NCBI GenBank assembly: GCA_024227975.1
Contig: JAAETV010000495.1
Coordinates: forward strand, 1 to 6,806
Length of the DNA: 6,806 bases
Direction of reading: 5' to 3'
Source of the DNA: Actinomycetes bacterium
GTDB lineage: Bacteria > Actinomycetota > Acidimicrobiia > Acidimicrobiales > SZUA-35
The position numbers were made by a program, and so were the translations under genes. The notes under the pieces are model-generated. The model ran no database searches. It worked only from the letters and a program-made list of their open reading frames with translations, and was not told the DNA's origin. This document shows, one piece after another, positions 1 to 5,925 of this stretch (within the stretch, counting starts at the first letter, position 1; each line of letters opens with the position of its first letter).

Positions 1-1
1 G

Positions 2-1012
2 GATTCGGAGGATGATGTGGACTCACTGGCCGCCGAGCCCCTCCAGCTCTTCATCGGCTACGGAGGCGAGACTGAGGCCAGCCTGTTCCCCTCAGGAGTC
101 TCAGCCGGCTTCTGGGCCGCAATCGGTGGGGTGTTGGCGGTGGCCATCGCCCTCACCGTCATGGTTGCGTCCAGGATCACCCGGCCGATCGTCTCGCTGA
201 CCGAGGCCGCCCGGCAGATGCGGGGGGGCGATCTCGGCGCCAGAGTGGAGGTGGCCGGAGGCGACGAGCTAGCCGAATTGGGCCGAGCCTTCAACGAGAT
301 GGCGGCCTCGATCCAAGCCGAGGATCGCGCCCGTCGAACCCTCACCACAGATGTGGCCCATGAGCTTCGCTCTCCCCTGGCCAACCTGCGTGGCTATCTG
401 GAAGCGGTGCAGGATGGTGTTGTCGACCCGGACGAGGCCACCATCAACTCGCTCCATGAGGAAACCATGACCCTCCAGATCCTGGTCGACGACCTCCAAC
501 AGCTGTCACTGGCTGAGACCGGGCGCCTCGCTCTGGTCATGACCGAGGTCGATCTCGGTGACCTGGTCGAGAGGACGGTTGCCACCAATGCTGGCTCGGC
601 CGCCAGCGCCAACGTACAGCTGGAAGCGGTAACCGAGCCCAATGTGAAGGTGATAGCCGACGGGGATCGGGTCCGTCAGATCCTCACCAACCTGATCGCC
701 AACGCCATCCGCCACACTCCCGGCGGCCAGGTGGTGGTGACTATCGTGGCCGATGATGAAGCACACCCGGCAGCCTCTGAGCTGGGTGTGGAGGTGCGCG
801 ACAACGGTGAAGGCATCGAGGCCGTCCACCTCCCTCACCTGTTCGATCGCTTCTACCGGGCCGATCAGTCTCGAACTCGTTCTACCGGCGGTACCGGCCT
901 TGGCCTGGCCATCGCCCAGGAACTGGCTCAGGCCAATGGTGGCCGGATCGAGGTCGAGAGCGTTGTCGGGCAGGGCTCGACGTTTCGCCTCATCCTCCCC
1001 CGCCCTCGTTGA
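2..1012 (+). CDS. Sensor histidine kinase, HAMP-HisKA-HATPase (5' partial)
   Basis: This is the C-terminal part of a membrane-bound sensor kinase. The frame is open to the left edge, so the true start lies outside; the GTG at 17 is only the first in-frame start-like codon. Counting from that codon, a hydrophobic transmembrane segment spans about residues 32-51, followed by a HAMP linker (RITRPIVSLTEAARQMRGGD, about 53-72 and on). HisKA carries the phospho-accepting His115 in DVAHELRSPL. The ATP domain shows an N box (NLIANAIRHTP, about 225-235), G1 (DNGEGI), F box (LFDRFYRAD) and G2 (GGTGLGLAIA). This order and these motifs fit BaeS/ResE-type kinases that phosphorylate OmpR-family regulators. 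The partner gene is not in the window and probably lies upstream. The signal cannot be told because most of the extracytoplasmic part is missing. Confidence 0.93.
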   Translation, partial: DSEDDVDSLAAEPLQLFIGYGGETEASLFPSGVSAGFWAAIGGVLAVAIALTVMVASRITRPIVSLTEAARQMRGGDLGARVEVAGGDELAELGRAFNEMAASIQAEDRARRTLTTDVAHELRSPLANLRGYLEAVQDGVVDPDEATINSLHEETMTLQILVDDLQQLSLAETGRLALVMTEVDLGDLVERTVATNAGSAASANVQLEAVTEPNVKVIADGDRVRQILTNLIANAIRHTPGGQVVVTIVADDEAHPAASELGVEVRDNGEGIEAVHLPHLFDRFYRADQSRTRSTGGTGLGLAIAQELAQANGGRIEVESVVGQGSTFRLILPRPR

Positions 1013-1014
1013 GC

Positions 1015-1035
1015 GCCAGGTCGTGCCGGCCTGGC
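1015..1035. terminator. Hairpin between convergent genes, possible terminator
   Basis: GCCAGG (1015-1020) and CCTGGC (1030-1035) form a perfect 6-bp stem, extendable by a G-U and a C-G pair to leave a 5-nt loop. It sits just after the kinase stop codon and before the end of the convergent gene at 1051, where a terminator is expected. No U-tract follows, so this would be a non-classical terminator at best. Confidence 0.35.
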
Positions 1036-1050
1036 TGTGCAATTGCCCAG

Positions 1051-1380
1051 TCAATCCCGTGGGGTGACTGGCAGCTCGTCTGGCGGCAGTGGCGTGTTGG
1101 ATCGGAGATAGGCCCCGAGCCGATCAGCATCACAGTCGGGACAGAGGTGAATCAGGCGCACCGACTGCATCGAGAGCTGGGTTCCCCTTGATTTCTCCAG
1201 AATCGACTGGAAGGCGGGGCGGACCTCGGTCGACCCGCAGCGTCCACAGCGGGGAGACAGATCACGATCCCAGACGAGACCGCACTGCTGGCAGGTGATG
1301 GTGATCGCATCACCATCTTGTTGGCCTCGCAGGTCGTCGTCTTCTCCACATTGGGCGCAAACCAGATCCGAGTCGGTCAC
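1051..1380 (-). CDS. Small protein with four CxxC pairs, probable zinc ribbon
   Basis: A 109-residue protein starting at GTG 1380. Cysteine pairs lie at C8/C11, C30/C33, C45/C48 and C80/C83, enough to bind two zinc ions as zinc ribbons. Between the third and fourth pairs is the segment LEKSRGTQLSMQ, which I believe recurs in actinobacterial hypothetical proteins of this kind, although I cannot name a family. There is no signal peptide or membrane segment, so it is likely cytoplasmic. It is convergent with the upstream kinase and divergent from the CinA-like gene, with a 57-bp gap between starts. No clear Shine-Dalgarno precedes the GTG, but TAGCCT lies 7 nt upstream, suggesting a leaderless mRNA. 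Function unknown; nucleic-acid or protein binding is only a general possibility for zinc ribbons. Confidence 0.75.
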   Translation of the reverse strand: MTDSDLVCAQCGEDDDLRGQQDGDAITITCQQCGLVWDRDLSPRCGRCGSTEVRPAFQSILEKSRGTQLSMQSVRLIHLCPDCDADRLGAYLRSNTPLPPDELPVTPRD

Positions 1381-1387
1381 CCAATCG

Positions 1388-1393
1388 AGGCTA
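1388..1393 (-). promoter_or_regulatory. Possible -10 element for a leaderless transcript
   Basis: On the minus strand TAGCCT matches the actinobacterial TAnnnT -10 pattern and is followed by 7 nt and then the GTG start at 1380. That spacing would place the transcription start at the start codon, which agrees with the lack of a ribosome-binding site. Confidence 0.4.
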
Positions 1394-1437
1394 GGACCGT
1401 TGGTGGTGTCGACAACGGACTGCTTGACTGGTTGGCC

Positions 1438-1938
1438 ATGACGACATCACCACTACCGAACGAGCTGCTCGAGGCGGGGGCCACCTGCGGCCAGCTGCTG
1501 AAGGACCGGGGAGAGACCGTTGGGGTCGGTGAGGGCAGCGGTGGAGGCTTGATCTCGGCCGCCTTGCTTACGGTACCGGGGGCCTCGACCTACTTCCTGG
1601 GTGGGGCCGTGATCTACACCCGTCACGCCCTCGACGGTCTGATGACGGGTCGGGTCGATCGACCAGCCAAGTTGAGGGGTGCCTCCGAGCCGTGGGCTCT
1701 CCATCTAGCTCGGGCAGCAAGGGCCCACATGGGTTCGACTTGGGGGATCGGTGAAGGGGGTGCCGCCGGACCGTCGGGCAATGCATACGGCGACCCTTCG
1801 GGCCACGCTTGGGTTGCTGTTTCCGGACCATCGGAGTCAGCCAAGAATGTGCAGACCGGCATGGATGATCGGGTAGCGAACATGGTGGCTTTCGCTATTG
1901 GCGCCCTGGAGCTGCTGGCTACCGAACTGAAGCGCTGA
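1438..1938 (+). CDS. CinA C-terminal domain protein (PncC-like), divergent active site
   Basis: A 166-residue protein, the usual length of a stand-alone CinA C-terminal domain. In PncC this domain deamidates nicotinamide mononucleotide to nicotinate mononucleotide in NAD salvage. Start at ATG 1438; the frame stays open back to 1318, but that extension would run into the opposite gene. Recognisable parts are the N-terminal helix, GEGSGGGLISAALLTVPGAS (residues 31-50), GGAVIYTRHAL (55-65) and GGAAGPSG (107-114). Against E. coli PncC (as I recall it), ESCTGG is here EGSGGG and the Lys five residues after the conserved Tyr is Leu65; Tyr60 is kept. I recall related CinA-family proteins with similar GS/ST-GGL motifs, so this may be a distinct subgroup. 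Whether it is an active NMN deamidase is uncertain. The USP gene follows 68 bp downstream with its own candidate promoter. Confidence 0.82.
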   Translation: MTTSPLPNELLEAGATCGQLLKDRGETVGVGEGSGGGLISAALLTVPGASTYFLGGAVIYTRHALDGLMTGRVDRPAKLRGASEPWALHLARAARAHMGSTWGIGEGGAAGPSGNAYGDPSGHAWVAVSGPSESAKNVQTGMDDRVANMVAFAIGALELLATELKR

Positions 1939-1957
1939 GACGAGTACGTGGTTGGAC

Positions 1958-1971
1958 ATGACCTAAGCCTC
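1958..1971 (+). promoter_or_regulatory. DosR-box-like operator upstream of the single-domain USP gene
   Basis: The 14-mer ATGACCTAAGCCTC matches 10 of 14 bases of the stronger box at 5212-5225 and 6 of 10 half-site positions of the GGGAC-N4-GTCCC core of the DosR motif. It ends exactly 35 bp before the ATG at 2007, the same gap as the 5212 box has to its gene, putting its centre at -42.5 from the start codon. Weak alone; the shared spacing is what supports it. Confidence 0.5.
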
Positions 1972-1990
1972 TTCGCCTATTGGTCGCAGC

Positions 1991-2000
1991 GAGCGACGAT
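1991..2000 (+). promoter_or_regulatory. Element GAGCGACGAT before the USP start (-10-like or weak RBS)
   Basis: This 10-mer is at -16 to -7 relative to the ATG at 2007 and recurs with one mismatch (GAGAGACGAT) at the same place before the second USP gene (5910-5919). GACGAT resembles a degenerate TAnnnT -10 box for a leaderless transcript; GAGCGA could instead serve as a weak ribosome-binding site. Confidence 0.4.
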
Positions 2001-2006
2001 TGGTTC

Positions 2007-2447
2007 ATGAGGAAGATCATTGTTGGAATCGACGGCTCCGAGCAATCGACAGAAGCACTCCAATGGGCCCTCGACTATGCATCCCCCGGCGACCAGATCG
2101 TTGCCACCCATTCGTGGCAGCTTCCCCCGATGAGTGGTTTCGAGTTCCCGGCCTACAATCCGGCCGACGTCGAGGTCTACGCCAACCAATTGGTCGAGCG
2201 AGTGGTCTCCGAAACCGTTCCCGAAGACTCCGACGGCCCGAAGGTGATGATTTCGGTCCACCACGGTCACCCCGGTCGGGTCCTGATAGACGAGTCAGCG
2301 GGAGCTGACCTGATCGTTGTCGGGAGTCGGGGTTTTGGGGGGTTCCGAGGCCTCCTGCTCGGCTCGGTCAGTACCTATGTCGTTCACCACGCCACCTGCC
2401 CCGTCGTCATCATGCCCCATGATGGCCAAGAGCCAGACGATGCCTAA
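2007..2447 (+). CDS. Universal stress protein, single UspA domain with ATP motif
   Basis: A 146-residue UspA-family protein. It opens with the family pattern MRKIIVGIDGSEQS (beta-1 and the conserved Asp) and ends with CPVVIMP. The nucleotide-binding motif G-2x-G-9x-G-S is intact: G106, G109, G119-S120 within VVGSRGFGGFRGLLLGS, so it should bind ATP. The ATG at 2007 is preferred over an in-frame TTG at 1980 because the domain begins right at this Met. The gene is convergent with the sensor kinase and follows the CinA-like gene. Upstream are a DosR-box-like site (1958-1971) and GAGCGACGAT (1991-2000), suggesting control by the DevR-like regulator encoded nearby. In M. tuberculosis several DosR-regulon genes encode USPs, including Rv3134c beside devRS, so the association is expected. 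Confidence 0.93.
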   Translation: MRKIIVGIDGSEQSTEALQWALDYASPGDQIVATHSWQLPPMSGFEFPAYNPADVEVYANQLVERVVSETVPEDSDGPKVMISVHHGHPGRVLIDESAGADLIVVGSRGFGGFRGLLLGSVSTYVVHHATCPVVIMPHDGQEPDDA

Positions 2448-2448
2448 C

Positions 2449-2506
2449 GCCGTTCCTGAGCCGCCACAGGTCTAGCATCGGGGCCGGATCAATCGAGGGG
2501 AACGGC
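2449..2506. terminator. Inverted repeat across convergent gene ends, possible bidirectional terminator
   Basis: GCCGTTCC (2449-2456) is repeated in inverted form as GGAACGGC (2499-2506), with a 42-nt spacer. The repeat begins just after the USP stop codon and ends inside the last codons of the convergent kinase gene. Perfect 8-bp arms at this place could form a stem that ends transcription from either side, but the loop is long and there is no T-run, so support is modest. Confidence 0.28.
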
Positions 2507-4417
2507 CCAGCGGAATTCGCAACCAGCACCGGAGCCTTCGCCATAGTCGAGGCTGCCCCCTAGCGACATGGCCCGCTTCGTCAGGTTGCGAAGCCCGAAC
2601 CCCTGGGCCATCCCCGGGCGAAGCCCGATACCGTCGTCGACGACAACCACCGTGAGCTGGTTGTCGTCGACTGAAACCAGCACCGATGCGTTGCTGGCCT
2701 GAGCATGGCGCTCCACGTTCGACAACAGCTCGTTGACGGTCGGCAAGAGGTGGTTGACCACCACCGATGATAGGGACTCGATCTCACCATCGATTTCGAG
2801 CACCAGGTGGCTGCGACCCGAGGCTCGATGACGATCGATCAGCCGCCTCAGCTCACCGGCAACCGTGTCATCGGGTTGGCCAAGCTGGAAGATTGAATTG
2901 CGGACACTGTCGATCGTGTCGTCGAGCTCGACGACGGCCTCCCCGGCCCGATCAGCCAACAATTCAGGACGCCCAATGGATGCTTGGAGCCGCATTCCAG
3001 CGGCATAGAGCCGTTGGATGACAACGTCGTGCAGATCTCGGGCGATTCGCTCTCGGTCCTCGACCAGCAGCATCCGGCGTCGATCGGCCCTGGCTCGTGA
3101 CAAGACCAATGACACCGCGGCCTCGGCCGCCAACGATTGGGCAACGGTGAGATCATGCTCGCTGAACGGCGGGTCGTCGCTACCTCGGACGATGGCCAAG
3201 ATCCCTTCGACCGAGTTGGCGGTCCGCAATGGGAGCACAACGATTGGACCGACCAAGCGTTCCGCCCAGCCTGGTCGTTTCCCAACCGGGAGCACCCGAC
3301 CCAGCCCAGCGGGGGCGGGCACGACCTCGATCTCGGAGGTCTTCATGACCCGGCCGGCCACACTGTCAGCAGACAGGACGGTCTCGAACCAGTTCCGCTC
3401 CCTGATCTCATGGGTAGTCCTGACCTGAAGCGACCCGCTGTGATTTGGGGTGGCGACAAAGGCAAGGTCGACGGCCAACACGTTTCCCACTGCGGTCACG
3501 ATCAGCTGGGTAACCTCATCGATCGGCAACTCGTCGAGCGATGCCTTCCGGATCGCGGCCAGCGCAACCAGCAACTCCTCCCGCTGGTCCCGTTCCTGTT
3601 CAGCCGCGACCTGCCTGGTGATGTCGATGATGTGGACCAGGGACTGGCTGGCCTCACCGGTGGGGGCCAGCCGGGAGGTATTCACGACGGCCCACAGATG
3701 GCTACCGTCGGCCCGACGGTAGCGAAGCTCAGTCTGGTAGCTGGGTTGACCGTGCAAGAGGGCACGAGCCTGTCCGGTGTTCTGCTCCCTGTCTTCGGGA
3801 TGGGTCAGCTCGACACTGCTGTTACCGGCCAGCTCTTCGGTGCTGCGCCCCAACAGGGTGGCTAGAGCCTCGTTGGCCCTGACGATGGTCTGCGTCGCCG
3901 GGTCAGAGATATCGAGAATGGCCATAGGAACCGCAGCATCGTCGAAAGCCGACCGGAAGGCGGCCTCGCTGATCCGAAGGCGGCGGTCGGCCTCCTGACG
4001 GTTGGCCTCGAGCTCGGCCTCGGCCGCCACTCGCTCACTGACGTCGCGGACCACGACCATCACCAGGTCGTGCCCATCGATGGTCACTGGACTCAGCGCG
4101 ATGTCGACCGGAACCAGCTCACCTGACGCCGTCTGGGCCTCGAGCCGGGCCGTCGGATCACCCATGTTGCGAGGACGGGGCAGCTGACCGAAGCCTCCCC
4201 GATGATTGATATGGACCCCCCGGCGGGCATCTGGCACCAACAGCTCGACCGCCTGGCCGATCAGCTCCTCACCTGAGTAGCCGAGTTGATCGCGGCAGCG
4301 CTCGTTTGCCATCACGATCACGCCGTCGAAGTCGACAACGAGGATGGCGTCGGGGGCGGCCTCCAGGTAGTGATCAGCAACCATGAGATGGGGTAGATCG
4401 GCGGCGTCGACTGTCAT
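2489..4417 (-). CDS. Soluble PAS-PAS-GAF sensor histidine kinase, NarL/DevS class
   Basis: About 642 residues with no membrane segment, so a cytoplasmic sensor. Numbering from the overlapping GTG at 4420: PAS1 about 16-128 (ILVVDFDGVIVMANE), PAS2 about 150-272 (ending in HIIDITRQ), GAF about 285-440, then HisKA_3 with phospho-accepting His464 in ERIARDLHDVVIQRLYAAGM, and a HATPase with N box (NELLSNVERHA, about 563-573), G1 (DDGIGL, 595-600) and G2 (GFGLRNL). The kinase core is very like DevS/DosT of mycobacteria, but those have two GAF domains and no PAS. The start overlaps the regulator's stop codon (TGATG, or GTGA if GTG 4420 is used), so the two are translationally coupled and surely partners. 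The ligand is unknown. His70 in PAS1 lies where FixL has its haem-ligand His, so redox or oxygen sensing is possible but unproven. Confidence 0.93.
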   Translation of the reverse strand: MTVDAADLPHLMVADHYLEAAPDAILVVDFDGVIVMANERCRDQLGYSGEELIGQAVELLVPDARRGVHINHRGGFGQLPRPRNMGDPTARLEAQTASGELVPVDIALSPVTIDGHDLVMVVVRDVSERVAAEAELEANRQEADRRLRISEAAFRSAFDDAAVPMAILDISDPATQTIVRANEALATLLGRSTEELAGNSSVELTHPEDREQNTGQARALLHGQPSYQTELRYRRADGSHLWAVVNTSRLAPTGEASQSLVHIIDITRQVAAEQERDQREELLVALAAIRKASLDELPIDEVTQLIVTAVGNVLAVDLAFVATPNHSGSLQVRTTHEIRERNWFETVLSADSVAGRVMKTSEIEVVPAPAGLGRVLPVGKRPGWAERLVGPIVVLPLRTANSVEGILAIVRGSDDPPFSEHDLTVAQSLAAEAAVSLVLSRARADRRRMLLVEDRERIARDLHDVVIQRLYAAGMRLQASIGRPELLADRAGEAVVELDDTIDSVRNSIFQLGQPDDTVAGELRRLIDRHRASGRSHLVLEIDGEIESLSSVVVNHLLPTVNELLSNVERHAQASNASVLVSVDDNQLTVVVVDDGIGLRPGMAQGFGLRNLTKRAMSLGGSLDYGEGSGAGCEFRWAVPLD

Positions 4418-5136
4418 CACTCGTAGCGACGTCGCTGACGCTCCTCCAGCCTGGCGGCAAAAGCCGCAGCCTCTGTCCGGCGGCTCATACCAAGCTTGGC
4501 CAACATGTTCGAGACATAGTTCTTGACCGTCTTCTCGGCTAGGAACAGGGTCTCGGCGATCTGGCGGTTCGAGTAGCCATCGCCAATCAGATCAAAGATG
4601 CGGCGCTCCTGCTCCGTCAGTGCGTTGACCTTGCCTTCGTCACTGTCCTTCAGCCGATGGAGGCTCATCCGAACCGTTGCCGCGTCGAGGAGTTGGATTC
4701 CGGCCGCCACCTTGCGGATCGATTCCACCAGATCGTTGCTCCTGATCTGCTTCAACACATAGCCGGCGGCACCAGCCATGGCCGCGTCGAGCAGGGCCTG
4801 GTCATCGGCAAACGAGGTGAGGATCAGGCAGGCGACCTCGGGGTGGGCGGAGCGGATGTCACGGCATACCTCGATGCCGTTCCCTTCCTCGAGGCGGACA
4901 TCAAGGACGGCAACGTCAGGGCTGGTATCAGCAACGACACGGATGGCCTCGGTTGCAGTCGCAGCTTCGCTCACGACCTGCATGTCGGGCTCGGTGTCGA
5001 CCAGATCGGCCACCCCTCTACGGACGATCTCGTGGTCGTCGAGCAGGAACACCCGGATGGGGGAACCCTCTTCATGGCCTGAACCAGCCGGTTGAGTTTC
5101 GGAGTCCTTACTGATCACCACAGACGAGTATTTCAC
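4417..5136 (-). CDS. devR: DevR/DosR-like response regulator, NarL/LuxR family
   Basis: A receiver plus LuxR-type HTH regulator that matches DevR/DosR along its length: RVFLLDDHEIVRRG, phospho-acceptor Asp in VLDVRLEEGNGIEVCRD, switch Thr in LILTSF, Lys in GYVLK, and the HTH segment LTEQERR...SNRQIAETLFLAEKTVKNYVS. The motif EKTVKN holds the two Lys and the Asn that contact DNA in M. tuberculosis DosR, so a similar box is expected. The start is unsure: GTG 5136 (GGAG just upstream, short spacing) is used here; ATG 5193, ATG 5208 and GTG 5121 are also in frame. The stretch 5085-5193 has weaker third-position G/C and no domain match, favouring a late start. The overlapping kinase is its partner. 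It is divergent from the SRPBCC-like gene and may control itself through the box at 5212-5225. Confidence 0.9.
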   Translation of the reverse strand: MKYSSVVISKDSETQPAGSGHEEGSPIRVFLLDDHEIVRRGVADLVDTEPDMQVVSEAATATEAIRVVADTSPDVAVLDVRLEEGNGIEVCRDIRSAHPEVACLILTSFADDQALLDAAMAGAAGYVLKQIRSNDLVESIRKVAAGIQLLDAATVRMSLHRLKDSDEGKVNALTEQERRIFDLIGDGYSNRQIAETLFLAEKTVKNYVSNMLAKLGMSRRTEAAAFAARLEERQRRRYE

Positions 5137-5211
5137 CTTCTCCGTTGTTTCACTGCGCGGGCCTATCGGGCAGAGGAAAAGGTCACGAGCCATGGGTGAC
5201 CCCATCATCGA

Positions 5212-5225
5212 GGGACCTAGGCCCC
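5212..5225. promoter_or_regulatory. DosR-box-like palindromic operator in a divergent intergenic region
   Basis: GGGACCTAGGCCCC agrees with the DosR core GGGAC-N4-GTCCC at 9 of 10 half-site positions and is palindromic at 12 of 14 bases. It lies between the divergent regulator and SRPBCC-like genes, ending 35 bp before the ATG at 5261 (centre at -42.5). That is where a class II activator overlapping the -35 region would bind. It is also about 75 bp upstream of the chosen regulator start, so autoregulation is possible. This is the strongest of the three boxes. Confidence 0.65.
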
Positions 5226-5250
5226 TGGCCAGTGCGATCGAACCATGGTC

Positions 5251-5256
5251 AAGGTG
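5251..5256 (+). promoter_or_regulatory. Ribosome-binding site AAGGTG deciding the start at 5261
   Basis: AAGGTG is complementary to the 16S anti-Shine-Dalgarno and its AAGG core lies 6 nt before ATG 5261. This favours that start over the in-frame ATG at 5192, which would overlap the longest versions of the divergent regulator and swallow the operator. Confidence 0.55.
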
Positions 5257-5260
5257 TGGT

Positions 5261-5830
5261 ATGGAGAACCGTCACCTCAGCCCTCCTTCGCTGGCTTCGG
5301 TTGGTGAGTCGCGGTGTCTCTATGTCCATGACTTCGTCAGGGTCGACCTGCCGTTCGATGCCGTGGTCGGGGCCTTCACCCATTTCGTGACCTCAGACAT
5401 GATGCGTCAGCTCGTTTCCGAGGCGTGGGACGACGAGTCAGCCGAACTGACCGAGGTCCTACCTGAGATCGCCAAGGGTGGGAACACCGGAGGCCAGCCC
5501 CACTCAGATGTCGTGGTAACACTGGGCCACCGGAGAGCACGTCGTGATGCCCTGATCCTCTCTCTGAGCTGGACCGCCCTCTCTGACCGCTGGGTCCCTC
5601 CCTTGGAGGCTGACCTCGAGATCGTCAGTTTCGGTCCGGCCAGGACCCACCTCCACGTGCTTGGCCAATCACAATTGCGACCCCAGACCCCTCTTTTCAC
5701 CGAACGGGCGAGCCTCGAGCATCGCCTCACCGTCGCCGTTGTCCGCCACTTTCTACGCCTGCTGGCCGATGTGGTGTCGACGAATGCCCCGCCGGATCGC
5801 CAGACCCAATCGGGCAGCCAACCTAGGTAG
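5261..5830 (+). CDS. SRPBCC-like hypothetical protein
   Basis: A 189-residue soluble protein without signal peptide or membrane helix. The start ATG 5261 follows AAGGTG at good spacing. The middle and end resemble, from memory, a group of actinobacterial hypotheticals with an SRPBCC (START-like) fold: a strand SLSWTAL (residues 101-107), then WVPPLEADLEIVSF (111-124), a T-x-L-x-x-x-G-like strand (THLHVLGQSQLRPQTP, 129-144), and a long C-terminal helix HRLTVAVVRHFLRLLADVV (154-172) that would cover the hydrophobic cavity. Such a fold usually binds a small hydrophobic ligand, but no catalytic residues can be named. The last ~17 residues are polar and probably disordered. It sits between the regulator and the tandem USP gene and has the best DosR-like box, so it is probably part of the same stress regulon. 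Function unknown. Confidence 0.75.
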   Translation: MENRHLSPPSLASVGESRCLYVHDFVRVDLPFDAVVGAFTHFVTSDMMRQLVSEAWDDESAELTEVLPEIAKGGNTGGQPHSDVVVTLGHRRARRDALILSLSWTALSDRWVPPLEADLEIVSFGPARTHLHVLGQSQLRPQTPLFTERASLEHRLTVAVVRHFLRLLADVVSTNAPPDRQTQSGSQPR

Positions 5831-5875
5831 TCGGAGTCCAGGAGTCGGTGCCGGCAGCTCCCCAGGAACTGTCTT

Positions 5876-5889
5876 GTGACAAACGACCC
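5876..5889 (+). promoter_or_regulatory. DosR-box-like operator upstream of the tandem USP gene
   Basis: GTGACAAACGACCC matches the GGGAC-N4-GTCCC core at 8 of 10 half-site positions. It lies in the 95-bp gap after the SRPBCC-like gene and ends 36 bp before ATG 5926, one base more than the other two boxes. The agreement in both sequence and position argues for a real operator and for separate transcription of the USP gene. Confidence 0.6.
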
Positions 5890-5909
5890 TGGTGAGCGAG
5901 CGCGCCCCA

Positions 5910-5919
5910 GAGAGACGAT
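5910..5919 (+). promoter_or_regulatory. Element GAGAGACGAT before the tandem USP start (-10-like or weak RBS)
   Basis: This 10-mer is at -16 to -7 from ATG 5926 and differs by one base from the element at the same position before the other USP gene (1991-2000). GACGAT may be a degenerate -10 box of a leaderless promoter; the purine-rich GAGAGA may instead act as a weak ribosome-binding site. Confidence 0.4.
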
Positions 5920-5925
5920 GACGCG

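Noticed and set aside
506..1054. Long minus-strand open frame (182 codons) under the first kinase
   Set aside because: It is the mirror of HisKA/HATPase motifs on the plus strand, with no domain pattern of its own; such frames are common in GC-rich DNA.
1416..1429. Possible DosR-like box for the four-CxxC gene (minus strand, 35 bp from its GTG)
   Set aside because: Only one half-site (GTCCG) resembles the motif and the other does not match; about 5 of 10 core positions is too near chance.
1318..1437. N-terminal extension of the CinA-like protein
   Set aside because: It lies over the start of the opposite CxxC gene and adds residues with no family match; ATG 1438 gives the usual domain length.
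3137..3865. Plus-strand open frame of 242 codons opposite the PAS-PAS-GAF kinase
   Set aside because: The opposite frame encodes clear PAS2 and GAF domains; this translation shows no recognisable domain.
5192..5260. Upstream extension of the SRPBCC-like gene to ATG 5192
   Set aside because: It would overlap the operator at 5212-5225 and the longest versions of the divergent regulator, while ATG 5261 has a ribosome-binding site.
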